64,000 bases of DNA, taken from positions 1 to 64,000 of the forward strand of contig NZ_JEMF01000011.1 of NCBI RefSeq assembly GCF_000591415.1, given 5' to 3'. The notes beneath the pieces are model-generated. The model made no database searches, had not been told where the DNA came from, and worked only from the letters and a program-made list of their open reading frames with translations. This DNA comes from Cobetia crustatorum. GTDB lineage: Bacteria; Pseudomonadota; Gammaproteobacteria; Pseudomonadales; Halomonadaceae. The translations under genes and the position numbers were made by a program. Shown here one piece after another: positions 37,058 through 48,191 of the stretch. Numbering within the stretch: position 1 is the first letter of the stretch; every line of letters starts with the position of its first letter.

Positions 37058-39825
37058 TCAGTTCTCCAATACCTTCTGTAGCTCTTTGTCACTTACCTTG
37101 ACACTGGGCCAACGATCTTCGCTGCCATAAAAGCAGTGCTTTAGCCAATTCTGAGCGTCACTATCTTTAATAGCCTCTATTAGCAGCGTTACTCCCAAAG
37201 CGATCATAAATATCAATCCCGCCCAGCCCGTAAGAAATCTGACAAATATCGACATAAATCCAAGCAGTGTATTTACACCAGCTGACAGGCCATATAATGC
37301 TACTAAGACCAAGTTACCTTTATGATAGTTTTCGATAGTATTTTGAAAATCATAATACGCAAATCCCCAAGCTGCGCCTGCGCCAAAGAAACGTCCAGCC
37401 CGACCAAACTTTACGGCCCGGGCCAAGGCATTATCCTGCTTGGCGACACTGATGGCGTTAACGGCTATCGCTCGCTCTATGCCTGTCTCGACAGTACTCA
37501 ATACACCACCGATCAGCCCTGAACTACTCGCATAGAAACGTCCTGCGGCTTCCTCATCTGCAAATACATTCGCTTTTTGCATCGAGTCTCGCGCGAATAA
37601 CATCGAGGCCGTACTGAATAGCAACCCAACGGCCGCTATCCGAGTATCAGCATTGACGAAAGCCTGAAACTTCGGCAACGCGGTCTCGCGAATATTGTTC
37701 GCTGTAAGAATGATTGGACGATCGGAGCGTAACAATCTGGCCTCTGCCGCTCGGCCTGAACCACTGCCATCGGCTGTCTGACGGAGTGCAGTATCATCGA
37801 GCAAGATGATATGGGGAATGCGAATCGTTGGCTCGGCCTCCCCCGTCTTCAACCAAGCCTGCATGACACGACGCATCTGGTTGGCACTCGGTCGTTTGTT
37901 GCGCGGTATCTGTTGACGCATCTGCGCGGCCAACCAATCGAGGTGCTGTCCGGGCGTGCCAGCCAGGGGCCGCTTTAACATCAGTCGCCCGGTAGCCAAC
38001 ATCGATGAGGCGACGTAAACATTCATCGCTGCCGAGTCGAGTTGGCGAGAAAGAAATTTGGCAACCGGCGCGCCGGTTTGGTAGAGCAAATGAGAGAAAA
38101 CATTCTTGGCGGCATCCTCAGAGGCTTCCGGATTGAACATATGCTTTCGACTGGCCGCCCAAGCACTATTCATCTTGTCCAGTGCCATTTGAGCATTGCT
38201 TTTCGTAATCAGTGTCCCCGTCAGATCGCTCACGACATCCGCATGTGTCTGCTGATTCCAAACCAGACTACGCATGAGTATATTAGAAGTGTCATCCAAA
38301 TCAGGTTGTTCCATCCATTCCTGGATGACGCTCTCGCATTCCGCGCGGTCGGCGGCATCTTGGAGACACTCGATAAAGTGATGGACGTAATGCACGCCAG
38401 AATCTAGATCGTCGGTCCGATAGTCGCATTCAAAGCAGCGTTTCAACGCGTCCGACCCAAGCCATATCGCATGATCTTCCGAAATCGGCGTGTGCACTTT
38501 GTCCTGATCATTTTTTAATACCTTGGAGACGGTCTCCTTGAAGTCCTGCTCAATTTCCTCGTCTGACATCCGCAAATATTCGCTATCATCTTCATAGACA
38601 TCAAACCAGACGTCATTACGCGTTTCCTTCCAAGCACGCTGACTTCGAGCTCGAATCGTATCCGAACTGAGATATTGGCGTTGATGCGCTGCCTTAGTCT
38701 CCTCCAGTAGCGCTTCCATATCCGAAATGGTCTTGAGGTCCGCTTCCGAAGCCGTACCGTTATCCACTCTTTGTCTCGCTTCACGAAGCCGATTTTCCGG
38801 TACGTTCAGCATCATCGACTCGTTCGCGGCAATACCACTTCGGTAGACAGATTCTGTTGTCACTTCGACAGTATGCTTGAGCGCCTGAATTCCCTCCCAG
38901 GAGGAACTCCGCCAGCTGAAGCGCTGCAGCGACGCGGATACCGCCTGAATCTGCTCGGCATTGAGCTCGACGGTGATCCCCCGTGGATCGTGAGTCGCAA
39001 AGAGAATGGATCGCCCCTGTGATGTTCTCTCAGCCGTACCGATCAAATCGTCGGCTTCGAAGGCACGCCAGTGATAGGGATAGACGGATTCGAAGGTAGC
39101 GGTATTTTGCGGATCATCCTTGTCAGCCACGGTACTGCTGAAGCTCTGTTCCGTGTTATGGCGATACTCACTCACCCAATCGGCCACTGTCGAAAGTGGT
39201 GCGGTATGAGGCTGACTCGTTGCCGGGGAGATACAAAGAGAAGGATCAAGAAACTGCATACGCTGGGAGGGGTTCTGTGCAATCTGATCCCGCACCGTGT
39301 TATCCCAGTCAGTATCTGAAAATGCCAACCATGCCTGTGTCACCTTCTCCGGCTGGCTGATCGTGACACAACGGGCCATCTGCCAATCGCTGGAACTTCG
39401 ACAAGCCACAGCTTTCTCTATACCAGGTGCTGCTAGACCATCGATTGGAAGAGGAATGAAATTGCTGTCACTGGTGACACGATACTTGCGCCATTTGACA
39501 CCGTCTGCATCGCCATTCGGAAAGTGCAGATAAAAGTAGCCGAATCGCATGCACCGCAGAATATAGTTGGCTTTCTGCATCGACTTGTCGAGGACGCCAT
39601 CACCGAAGTTTCCTCCACTTGTTATCGGCACGAGTCCATCAATACCGTGAGCGTGGCTCTCGGCAATTGCCGCGTAACGTACCGGGAGTATGACCAGCCT
39701 GGGGATTTCTGGCACATCTGACAATCGCTGCAGCCTCCTGTATCGGTAGAGGCATCGTTACTTTGACTGGAAGCGTTTGCAGTAGCAGCTACCACCACTT
39801 CGTTGATGTTCGGAATCGCGCTCAT
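37058..39825 (-). pseudogene. VasX-like type VI secretion effector, frameshifted near its start
   Basis: A pore-forming-type effector of about 920 residues. The N-terminal region matches the VasX N-terminal region (PRLVILPVRYAAIAE), the middle is largely alpha-helical and soluble, and the C-terminus carries about three membrane segments before a short charged tail. The upstream frame from ATG 39825 (MSAIPNINEVVVAATANA, then CSDCQMCQK) fits the cysteine-containing start of this family. It changes frame near 39707, where one A added to an AAA run restores continuity. The main frame then runs uninterrupted, with no good start of its own. It follows a DUF4123 adaptor by 1 bp and precedes the DUF6708-like gene. 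Confidence 0.75.
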
Positions 39826-39826
39826 G

Positions 39827-40642
39827 CTACGTCATTTCCCGATTGGTTAATTGTGTCCGAATAGATTCCCAACGTGCCGCTGGCCAGCCCGCCGTCACGT
39901 GTCGATAGCCCTCGCCACCCTTCGCCAACACAATCGCGTTCTTGATGTCAGGGTGCTGGCAGATATCAGGATGGATCAGTAGCTCATGCAGAGTCATTGC
40001 GACTTGATCTCGTTCATCTATCAATCCGCGCTCATGCGCCCGGTTTAGACAGTCGGCGACACGAGCACCAGCTTGTGCGTCGTCATTCGGCGCCAATGAG
40101 TCATGAAGCCGCCACTGTTTCAGGCAGTCCCGCAGCAATGGCAAGGTAGCCAAGGTACGCTCCTGATTTTTATCAAATACCAACCGCAATTGGTACGTAG
40201 ATTGTGGGGCACTATTCAATACAACCCATTGCGAGCGAGAATCCAAAAACTCCCATCGTTCAACTTTACCCAATAGAGAGTGCAGCTGATGCGGTGTCAA
40301 AATCCATCGCAGATGAGTCATGACTCGAGGGTCGAAAAAACGGCAATACATCCATTTAGCCGTTGGAGTGGCTACCAAGCAGAATCGACTCAATTGATCC
40401 AACAAGACGCTCGCATCGACATCCGCACGCAATAACGCACAATACGAGGGCGGCATGTCATGGCGCGACATGGCCTCGGCTTGCTCCCTGACTTGAGCAG
40501 CTGCAGACTCAGTGATGCGATATAGATGGGGTGTTAGCGCGTGCAGATCCAATCGGCGTCGTGGCTGGAGCGCACCGATAAACTCGACGCCCCCAAGTGT
40601 CAGCGGTCCATTGAGATGATCGTGAATCAGCCAATTTGTCAT
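39827..40642 (-). CDS. DUF4123 type VI effector adaptor/chaperone
   Basis: A 271-residue protein of the DUF4123 family, which loads effectors onto VgrG. The family-like region is MSRHDMPPSYCALLRADVDA, followed by WMYCRFFDPRVMTHLRWIL, where the CRFFDPRV part is typical. Position fits well: it sits between vgrG (9 bp upstream) and the VasX-like effector (1 bp downstream), the usual VgrG-adaptor-effector order. The C-terminal 100 residues are variable, as expected for the effector-specific part. Confidence 0.85.
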   Translation of the reverse strand: MTNWLIHDHLNGPLTLGGVEFIGALQPRRRLDLHALTPHLYRITESAAAQVREQAEAMSRHDMPPSYCALLRADVDASVLLDQLSRFCLVATPTAKWMYCRFFDPRVMTHLRWILTPHQLHSLLGKVERWEFLDSRSQWVVLNSAPQSTYQLRLVFDKNQERTLATLPLLRDCLKQWRLHDSLAPNDDAQAGARVADCLNRAHERGLIDERDQVAMTLHELLIHPDICQHPDIKNAIVLAKGGEGYRHVTAGWPAARWESIRTQLTNREMT

Positions 40643-40651
40643 TCTGTGATC

Positions 40652-43251
40652 TCACCCATCAACCAATGCCGAGCCGCGACCTGCAGCGCCTTTATGCTTG
40701 GTTTCACAATCGGTCCCCTCCGGTAGCTCATCCAACGTCGCCTCCATGCTCGCCGGCCCACCAAAGCTGTGCTGTGCGCCTTTGACATCCACCTTGCCCG
40801 GCCCGTGCACTTCGATGTTGCCACCACTCAGGCGGAGATAACCGCCGCCGCTGGAAAGCAGAATCTCGTTCTTGGCCTGGAGGGTGACAGCGCCTTCGGT
40901 GGAGGTGATGGTCATGCCTTTCTCGGAGGTCAGTTCCATCGCGTCGCTCTGTGCCTGCACTTCCACCTTGCCCTTGGCGGCGAACAGCTTGATGCCGGAG
41001 CGCTGCACGAAGAGTGAGAACTTTTCGGAGAGCGAGGCGATCAGGCTGCGGCCAGTGGCCAGGTTGATGTCTTCGCCGCTGGTGATGCTGAGCGACTTGC
41101 CTTGTGCCATATGCAGGGATTCTGGCGTACTGGTCGCAATGCCTGCCGGTGAGCTGACATGCAGCCAGGGGGCATTGAGGCGCGCAGCTTCTCCGCGCCC
41201 ACCGTTGGCAGTGCCCTGAGCAGAGGTGCCATCGAAGCTGCTACCACTATCTTGGGCGCCATAGCGGCCCTGAGCATCTTCACTGGCCTGCTTGAGGTTA
41301 TCGAGCGTCGCGAGGGCTTCCGCCTCATGGCTGGTGGCGCTGTCACTGAGCGTATTGGAAAGCTGATACGCACTGGCCAGCTGCTGCTGCGCCGGTGTGA
41401 GGTCGAGCTGTTCACCATTGGCGGCGATCTGGCCCCAGCTGGTCAGCAACAATCCTTGATGCGCACGCACGGCACCGTAAGCATCCGAGCGCAATTCAAA
41501 ACCGGTGCCGCGGAAGCTGCCGCGTGTGTTGCCCTGCTGGTGAATCAGATAGCCGAGGTTGAGCTGGGATTTCTCGTGCTCCGAGTTCAGGCGTACACGC
41601 TCCTGATCGGTGGCGTCATCAAACACCAGCTCGTTGTACTTGTTGCCGCGATAGGTCTTGCTCTTCATTCCGGAGAGCAAGCCATTGGAGTGCCACTGCG
41701 GGGTCTGGTCGCCGTTGTAGACGCGGCCGGTAATCAGCGGGCGATCGGCATCCCCCTCGAGAAAATCGACGATGACTTCTTGGCCGATGCGCGGCACGAA
41801 GACGTTACCCCAGCCCGCACCGGCGTTGGGTTGCGCGACGCGTAGCCAGCAACTCGCATCGGCCGCACCCTTTTCGCTGCGGTCCCAATGGAACTGCACC
41901 CGCACGCGGTTGAGCGAGTCGGTGTGGATCTCTTCATTCTCGGGGCCGACGACCATCGCCGTCTGCGGGCCGCCAAGTGAAGGGCGTGGATGATCAAGAG
42001 ACGGACGATACGGCTGACTGAGACGCTGAGACTCGAAGTCGATCAAGTACTGGCCGGTGCCGACGCCGGCATAGTCATCTTGCGTGTCACTCTCGAGGCC
42101 ATGCGCCTTGCGCGCACTGGCCATGCGCGCCTGCAAGCTGCCAGGCAATGCCTTGAGATGAGCGGAGACCGGCAGTGCGTTCTCGGCACAGACGGTCAGG
42201 CCCAGCACGAGGAATTCACGCTCGCTGGAGTCGCCGTCTTCGTGACGCGCATGCTGGCTGAGCTCGAACCAGCGGCCGACTTCCAGTTGACGCGTACCAC
42301 CGGCGCCATGGAAGCGCTTGGCGCGCGATTCATGCGCCTCAAGACGATTGACCGTCAGGCGCTCGCCACGTGAGTGATCATCGAAATAGTACTCACCGGG
42401 ATAGTCGTAGACTTCCTGTTCGCTGAGGTTGCCCTGATCGCTGCGCGTGTCCTGACCGGAACGCTTCTCGAGGCCCGGCTGCTTGTAATCAAACGTCCCG
42501 AGGCTGACGCGGGTCGGCTGCTGCTGACGGCGGCCGCTCCACTGGGTGATGGAGTCCTCAGACTCGGTAGCATCCTGTCGGTGAAAGCGGATGACTTGCG
42601 GCTCCACCGGCGCACAGGTCGCGACATCGTCGGTGATGACGAGGCGATGGCCATTGAAATCGCTGTCGTCCGTGGCGTGTTCAAAGTAGTAGAACAGTCC
42701 TTCCTGCTCCATCAGGCGATTGACGAACTGAAAGTCGCTCTCGCGATACTGCACGCAATAGCTGCGCGCCGGATATTCACGGCGCAAGTCCAGCCGCCAG
42801 CCGCCCTGAGCTTCGCCTTGTGCGATGGCGTGATTCGAGAACACCGACTCGATGACCTCGACCGCGGTGAGGTCCTGGAAGATGCGGCTGTCGCGGCCCA
42901 GCTTGAGCATCGAAAGCCACGGCACCAGCGTCAGCTGGTAATAGAAGACACCGCCGTCCTCGCCAAGCAGTGCGGCGGACTCGACCAGCCCCGAAAGCTT
43001 GCGGTAGCTGCCATCAGCCTGACGCACCGAGAGTGCCGCCGCTGCGCCATCAGGGTCTTGAGTTCGATATCACCGTTCTGCGAGATGCAGTCGAGCGTAT
43101 AGGCGAAGGGCCGCGAGACGCGCTCCTCTGCCACCAGTCGATGGGGGATGAAATCCGCGCCGCTCATCTCAAGCGTGAGCAGGCGCTCATTCTGATCAAG
43201 CGAAACCTCGAACGACTCTAGCAGGCTATCCAGCCAGGAAATATCTGCCAT
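40652..43251 (-). pseudogene. vgrG: VgrG/TssI spike protein, frameshifted
   Basis: A VgrG trimeric spike protein of about 867 residues. The N-terminal gp27-like part begins MADISWLDSLLES, and the main frame includes VSRPFAYTLDC, the gp5-like OB domain (IGQEVIVDFLEGDADRPLITG) and the DUF2345 beta-helix tail, ending in HSFGGPASM and a short extension. The first 70 residues lie in another frame: adding one base near 43041 joins ELKTLMAQ to LSVRQADGSY. The start at 43251 has GAGG nine bases upstream. A single-base deletion or sequence error is likely. No other T6SS core gene is in the window, so this is an orphan vgrG island. Confidence 0.85.
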
Positions 43252-43397
43252 CCTTAACATCCTCGCGGTGCGCTAGCTTCTTCGCTCGGTAAGCGAGTGC
43301 ACCGGCTTATTCAGTTCGGGTCATGCGTCTCATGACGCAGCGATGTTCAACACAGGACGAGCACAGTCAGCACAAGGCAAGCGCAGCGCCGTCAGCG

Positions 43398-44666
43398 CTA
43401 ACCGGCACAGGGCGTGAGTGTCAGCATCCGGGTCTGGGTATCGTCCCGCAGCGACACGACCAGGGCGCTGTCGTTGTCTTCCAGTTCCGCGATCGCCAGC
43501 ACCAACGCCAATGCAAGCCAGGCGTCGCCCGGCCAGCCGCAGAAACTATCGAGCGTGGTGCCATCCTCGATCATGTCCAGTCCCGGCCAGCGGTTCATCA
43601 GGCTGGTGCCGGCTTCCACCGCGCGACCAGGCAGCCCGAGGCTATCAATCACCAGACGCATGGGCTCGAACGGCTCGGGGGTGGGCGCGTGCTCGTCATT
43701 CCCGGCCTGCACGGGCCAGTGACGTTCGATCAGCTGCATCAACGGTGCGGGCGAGCGGCGCAGTTCTCGGCTGCCCCGCTCGGGATGAGTCAGCGTTGCT
43801 GCCAGCGGCACCTGCCAGCCCTGCAAGGGAGCCGGTGAGTCAGGCGCGAGACGCTCGAAGAGCAGTGCCGCGACAGCCTCACCGGGAAACAGACCGCTCG
43901 GGCGGGAGGCATAAGCCAGCTGTCCGCGCCGCGACAGCTCCGAGACACTGCTGTCGAACAACAGCGAATCGACGCTGAGCCAGATGACATGCGGCATGCC
44001 ACCCGACTCAGCGGCGGCCAGCAGTTCATGCAAGCCCTGATCACCAGCAGCGCGATGCGTGACGCTGCCCAGCGCTTCGGCGAAGGGCGTAGCCGCCACC
44101 GTCTCGCGCAGACGTGCGGTGAACCCCTCCACCAGACTGGCATGACGGATCGGCGCACTCAGCACGATTACCCGTATCTCGGGCACCGGGCTGTTGGCCC
44201 TGAAGCCCACTACCTGTTCGATCATGGGACTGCCAACCGCCTCGTTCACATCCTGGGCATTGCGCCAGAACGCGGTCACGTTCATGCCCCGCCCCGCCAG
44301 ACGAGCCAGATACCCCATGATCAACTGGCGGTTATGACAATGCTGAATCTTGATGACGGCAAGACCACGCGCCCGCGCCTTGGCAAAGCCGAGTTCCAGT
44401 GCCAGCAATGAGCTTTTCAATACGCTATGCCCATGACTGTCGAGCACCGCGAGATCTCCATCGGCATAGATGATTTCCGGCGGTCGCTCTTCCGAGTCTT
44501 CCAGCAGATAGCGCAGTCCACGATTGAGCGCAGCAAGGCCTTGCAGCTCATACAACTGCATCCAGGCGACCATATCCGCGGCATCTCCCGCGTCACCATC
44601 CTCGAAGCCCATCGCCTGAAATGCCTTGCGGCAAAGACCATGAAGTTCGTTGTAGGAGACCTTCAT
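43398..44666 (-). CDS. DUF3726-like protein with Ldh_2-type features
   Basis: A 422-residue protein related to DUF3726. By eye its first 160 residues parallel Ldh_2-type malate/lactate dehydrogenases: VSYNELHGLCRKAFQAMGFE matches their start, and LGFAKARARGLAVIKIQHCH followed by NRQLIMGYLARLAGRG matches the stretch with the catalytic His. The SHG motif of active members is replaced (LYELQGLAAL), and the C-terminal half differs. It could be a diverged reductase or a non-catalytic subunit. The start overlaps the stop of the 599-residue gene by 4 bp. It is last in the BCCT operon. Confidence 0.65.
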   Translation of the reverse strand: MKVSYNELHGLCRKAFQAMGFEDGDAGDAADMVAWMQLYELQGLAALNRGLRYLLEDSEERPPEIIYADGDLAVLDSHGHSVLKSSLLALELGFAKARARGLAVIKIQHCHNRQLIMGYLARLAGRGMNVTAFWRNAQDVNEAVGSPMIEQVVGFRANSPVPEIRVIVLSAPIRHASLVEGFTARLRETVAATPFAEALGSVTHRAAGDQGLHELLAAAESGGMPHVIWLSVDSLLFDSSVSELSRRGQLAYASRPSGLFPGEAVAALLFERLAPDSPAPLQGWQVPLAATLTHPERGSRELRRSPAPLMQLIERHWPVQAGNDEHAPTPEPFEPMRLVIDSLGLPGRAVEAGTSLMNRWPGLDMIEDGTTLDSFCGWPGDAWLALALVLAIAELEDNDSALVVSLRDDTQTRMLTLTPCAG

Positions 44667-46462
44667 GACATCCCTCCCATTGCTTGAGGTGATTCTTGTT
44701 GTGATGTCTCAGTGATACCCATTACGGGTTCGCGGTTGATCTGCGGCTCCAGCGGAAAGCTCCAGTCATCAAAGGCAAGCAGGTCATCGGGCTCGGCGTT
44801 GAGCTCCTCCACCAGCGGTGCTCCCTGGAACAGGGTGATCCGCACCCAGCGATCGGACTTCGGGTCGAAACGACTGGCACCGAAGAAAGACAGCTTGGTG
44901 CGCAATAGATGCATGGGCTTCATGTCACGTGCCCAGAGATTGGCGCGTATTTCACCAAAGCTCGTGCTGGACATGGTCTGGATACGCCGCACGATATCCT
45001 TGTGGCGTGGGCAATGAATCAGGAACTCCACCACGAGCGCCTGCGGGTTCTCTTCCAGATACTGGCTGATCGCGGCATGGGTATCCGCGACCCGCGGGGC
45101 AATCGCCAGTTTCATTTCCTTGTCGGCTCCCGCTTCCTTGTCTCGCTCGCCTAGACGAGGCTCTTCCTTCTCTACCGAGCGATACCAGAACCAGTGACGA
45201 TTCTCGCCTTGAGTGAAATCAAAACGTAGCGCCCAGTCATAATGCGTTTCGATCACTTGCTTGAGATGAACCAGCGGCATGTCTGGCGTCAATTCCAGGC
45301 CTTCCGTCACCGCCATGGAATCCTCGTAGCGATCAACGATGTCCGGATACAGCTCCAGTAACAGGGTGTTCACCAACTCCTGTGCCTCCAACCCATGCTG
45401 CTGGCGACTCCAATCGATGAGCTCCTGCCACAACTCAGGCCCCAATGGCACGACCTCAAGCCAGACTCTCAACTCCGGGAGCGAGGCAACCGTCTCCTGA
45501 TTGCGCAGGGCCTGCTCATGATCATCGGTGATCGTCTGCCGTAGATGGGTTTCGGCACGCTGCAGCAGTGCCAGCAGTTGCGCACGCTCCTGCTCTCTCG
45601 GCACTTGGGCTGTCACTTCTGCAAGAGCTAGCTCACGACTCTCCATCCAGCGCTGTACCAGCTGCGGATGATTGATCAGGAAGGGCGCCATCCCCAAGCC
45701 GGTCGAATTGCCAATGCCGAGATAGCGTCTCAGTGACGTTGCCAACGGGACAGCGGTTTCTGGCGCGCGGGCAGATGCCATATGTTCGATCTGCTGGATC
45801 GAGAAATGGCGCAGCAGGTACACCGCCAGCATCTGGGCTGAGAATGGGCGATGGAAATCGGCGTTGTCCTTGAGGCGGTCATAATCCGCGATACCAAACT
45901 TGCCGTTGCCGTAGACCGCCGTGGTCCGGTAGAGATAGCCCACGTTCGTCAACCACTCAGGCTGTGGTTGATGCCCTGCGCTGAGGGCATCCAGGAAGCT
46001 TGAGAAATTACGCAGACTGCGATTGGCTCGCGATAGCACCAGAATTCTTGGATGCTGACGCCCTGCTTCCTGCAGCGGCACATTGGCGGCCATCTGCTCC
46101 AGCAGAGCATCGTCCACGTCACCTTCCACCACGCCGAACGTGACATCCCAGGCTTCTGCGATCACGCGATCAGAACGCGCCGCATCCTCCAGTGCCTGGG
46201 AGAAGATGACGCCGTGATAACGCTTGTTCGGCGTCTGCAAGCAATAAATCGCCACGCCATGCCCGTGGGCATCCAGCTCGAAACGTGTCGTAGTGATCCG
46301 CCAGCGCTGACGAGCCATCTGACGCATCAGACTTCTCACGAAACTCAGGCGACTGGCATGCAGGCTGCCCAGACGCTCAAGCTGCATCACATCATCCGGC
46401 GCCCGCAGCCGCAGACGTTGCTCTGTTGATGAGAGGCGCACGCCATACTCCTTGCGAGACAT
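44663..46462 (-). CDS. Uncharacterised 599-residue soluble protein
   Basis: I do not recognise the family. The protein is hydrophilic, without membrane segments or a signal peptide. Visible blocks are WRITTTRFELDAHGHGVAIY, then HGVIFSQALEDAARSDRVIA, then RTTAVYGNGKFGIADYDRL, and near the end WARDMKPMHLLRTKLSFFGA. The layout suggests a large single- or two-domain enzyme or scaffold of the cytoplasm. It starts at ATG 46462 with GGGGAGCG upstream, 2 bp after the BCCT stop, and overlaps the DUF3726-like gene. This constant linkage suggests a role with it in the same catabolic unit. Confidence 0.6.
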   Translation of the reverse strand: MSRKEYGVRLSSTEQRLRLRAPDDVMQLERLGSLHASRLSFVRSLMRQMARQRWRITTTRFELDAHGHGVAIYCLQTPNKRYHGVIFSQALEDAARSDRVIAEAWDVTFGVVEGDVDDALLEQMAANVPLQEAGRQHPRILVLSRANRSLRNFSSFLDALSAGHQPQPEWLTNVGYLYRTTAVYGNGKFGIADYDRLKDNADFHRPFSAQMLAVYLLRHFSIQQIEHMASARAPETAVPLATSLRRYLGIGNSTGLGMAPFLINHPQLVQRWMESRELALAEVTAQVPREQERAQLLALLQRAETHLRQTITDDHEQALRNQETVASLPELRVWLEVVPLGPELWQELIDWSRQQHGLEAQELVNTLLLELYPDIVDRYEDSMAVTEGLELTPDMPLVHLKQVIETHYDWALRFDFTQGENRHWFWYRSVEKEEPRLGERDKEAGADKEMKLAIAPRVADTHAAISQYLEENPQALVVEFLIHCPRHKDIVRRIQTMSSTSFGEIRANLWARDMKPMHLLRTKLSFFGASRFDPKSDRWVRITLFQGAPLVEELNAEPDDLLAFDDWSFPLEPQINREPVMGITETSQQESPQAMGGMS

Positions 46463-46463
46463 A

Positions 46464-48080
46464 TCAACGCTCCCCTGCTTCATCAGCGGGCAGTATCGCA
46501 GGACGCTGGCTAGTGATGCCTTGGGCACGCGCCATTGCAAATGCGGCTTGTGGCCCGGTCCACAGTGACGGCAAGAGTACGAGTGACACGGGAATGGCCG
46601 TGATGACGATGAACTGCTGCAACGCGCTGATCTGGCCGGCCCCCATGTACAACAGGATCGCCGCCATCAACGCCATGCTGATCCCCCAGAAGGCGCGAAC
46701 CAGTGGACTGGGGTCATCATGTCCCGCGCTGACGACGGCAATGGCGTAACTCATCGAGTCACCCGTGGTGGCCACGAAGATAGTCGTCAACGTCAGGATG
46801 GCGACTGCCATGGCCGTGCCACCGGGCAGCGCCTGAGCGACGGTCAGTGTGGCAACATCGAACTGGAAGTTGTTCAAGGCATCAGTGAGGTCAATCACGC
46901 CAGTGAACTGATAGAAGATACCGGCGCCCCCCAGCAACGTGAACCAGATCGCTGTCGCCACTGGCGCAAGGACGGCCACGGTCAGAATCATCTGGCGAAT
47001 GGTGCTGCCCTTGGAAATACGTGCGACGAAGATGGCCATCAGAGGCCCGTAACCCAGAAACCAGGCAAAGAAGAACACCGTCCACCACTGCATCCACCAG
47101 TCAGGTGCGCTCTGGGCCGTCATGGTCGACATGGCAAAGAACGAGGTCAGATACTGACCGAAGCCCTGAGTGAAGGCATTGACCATGAACAAGGTCGGGC
47201 CAAAGATGAAGATCACGGCAGCCACGGCCAAGGCCAGGAAGACATTGAAGCGGGACATGATCTGAATGCCCTTGTCGATGCCGGTCACCGCCGAGGTGAC
47301 ATAGACGATGCCGAGCACCACCAACACACTCAACTGCGTCGTATAGTCATTGGTCACCCCGAAAAGCTCATGCAGTCCAAAGCTGACCTGGGTCGCCAGA
47401 AAGCCAATGGGGCCAACCGTACCCGCTACGACAGCGATGACACACAAGGCATCCACCACTCCGCCCAGTTTGCCCTTCATGACCTTCTCGCCGAAGACCG
47501 GGTAAAGCAGCGTTCTGGGCTGCAATGGCTGCCCTTTATCGTAATGGGCATGCGCCAGCACGATGGCGGTCAAACTGCCCAGTATCGCCCAGGCAAGAAA
47601 GCCCCAGTGCATGAAGGATTGGGCCAGTGCAGGAGCGATGGCTTGCGCGGTACCCGGCTCGGTATCAAAAGCCGGCGGTGTCACCAGGAAGTGATAGACC
47701 GGCTCGCCGGCAGCGAAGAAGACCCCCCCTCCGGCCAGCAGCGTACACATGATGATCGATACCCACTTGAAAGTGGATAGCTCCGGAGTACGCGTACCGC
47801 CGATCCGGGCGCTGGCCGCAGGCGTGGCGGTAAGCCCCAGTGCAATGAAGAAGGTCAGCAGCAGCAGAATCTGGAAGTAGCTTCCCAATGTCCTGGCGGT
47901 CCAGGCAAAGCCGGCACTGATGGCTTCCGCCACCCCCTCAAGATCAAACAGGGACAGACCGATGAACAGCAGGATAAAACCGATGCTGCAGATCAGGACG
48001 ACAGGGTCCCCGAAGCGATACTGACCTTCGGGCAGCGCCTCGTGCTTCTCACGCGCAGCAATCTTTTGTGATGATTTCAT
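46464..48080 (-). CDS. BCCT-family transporter
   Basis: A 538-residue betaine/carnitine/choline-type transporter with about 12 membrane segments. The family signature WWMQWWTVFFFAWFLGYGPL, then MAIFVARISKGSTIRQM, is clear, with the aromatic residues that form the trimethylammonium box. The N-terminal tail is short, without the long regulatory C-terminal domain of osmosensing members, so uptake for catabolism rather than osmoprotection is likely. It lies between the dipeptidase and two uncharacterised genes on the minus strand. A quaternary ammonium or zwitterionic substrate is inferred. Confidence 0.9.
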   Translation of the reverse strand: MKSSQKIAAREKHEALPEGQYRFGDPVVLICSIGFILLFIGLSLFDLEGVAEAISAGFAWTARTLGSYFQILLLLTFFIALGLTATPAASARIGGTRTPELSTFKWVSIIMCTLLAGGGVFFAAGEPVYHFLVTPPAFDTEPGTAQAIAPALAQSFMHWGFLAWAILGSLTAIVLAHAHYDKGQPLQPRTLLYPVFGEKVMKGKLGGVVDALCVIAVVAGTVGPIGFLATQVSFGLHELFGVTNDYTTQLSVLVVLGIVYVTSAVTGIDKGIQIMSRFNVFLALAVAAVIFIFGPTLFMVNAFTQGFGQYLTSFFAMSTMTAQSAPDWWMQWWTVFFFAWFLGYGPLMAIFVARISKGSTIRQMILTVAVLAPVATAIWFTLLGGAGIFYQFTGVIDLTDALNNFQFDVATLTVAQALPGGTAMAVAILTLTTIFVATTGDSMSYAIAVVSAGHDDPSPLVRAFWGISMALMAAILLYMGAGQISALQQFIVITAIPVSLVLLPSLWTGPQAAFAMARAQGITSQRPAILPADEAGER

Positions 48081-48191
48081 GTGGCGTTCCTCTGACGAAC
48101 TCTCGTCATTGGCAGGCGTTTATTATGGTTGTTGGTGGCCGAGCGATATCCCGGGGATTCCTGGCTCGGCACAGGTGCCATGCATCTCCTC

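Noticed and set aside
46719-47780. 353-residue open frame on the plus strand
   Set aside because: It lies antisense to the BCCT gene, has a biased composition rich in Gly, His, Asp and Arg, and no family features.
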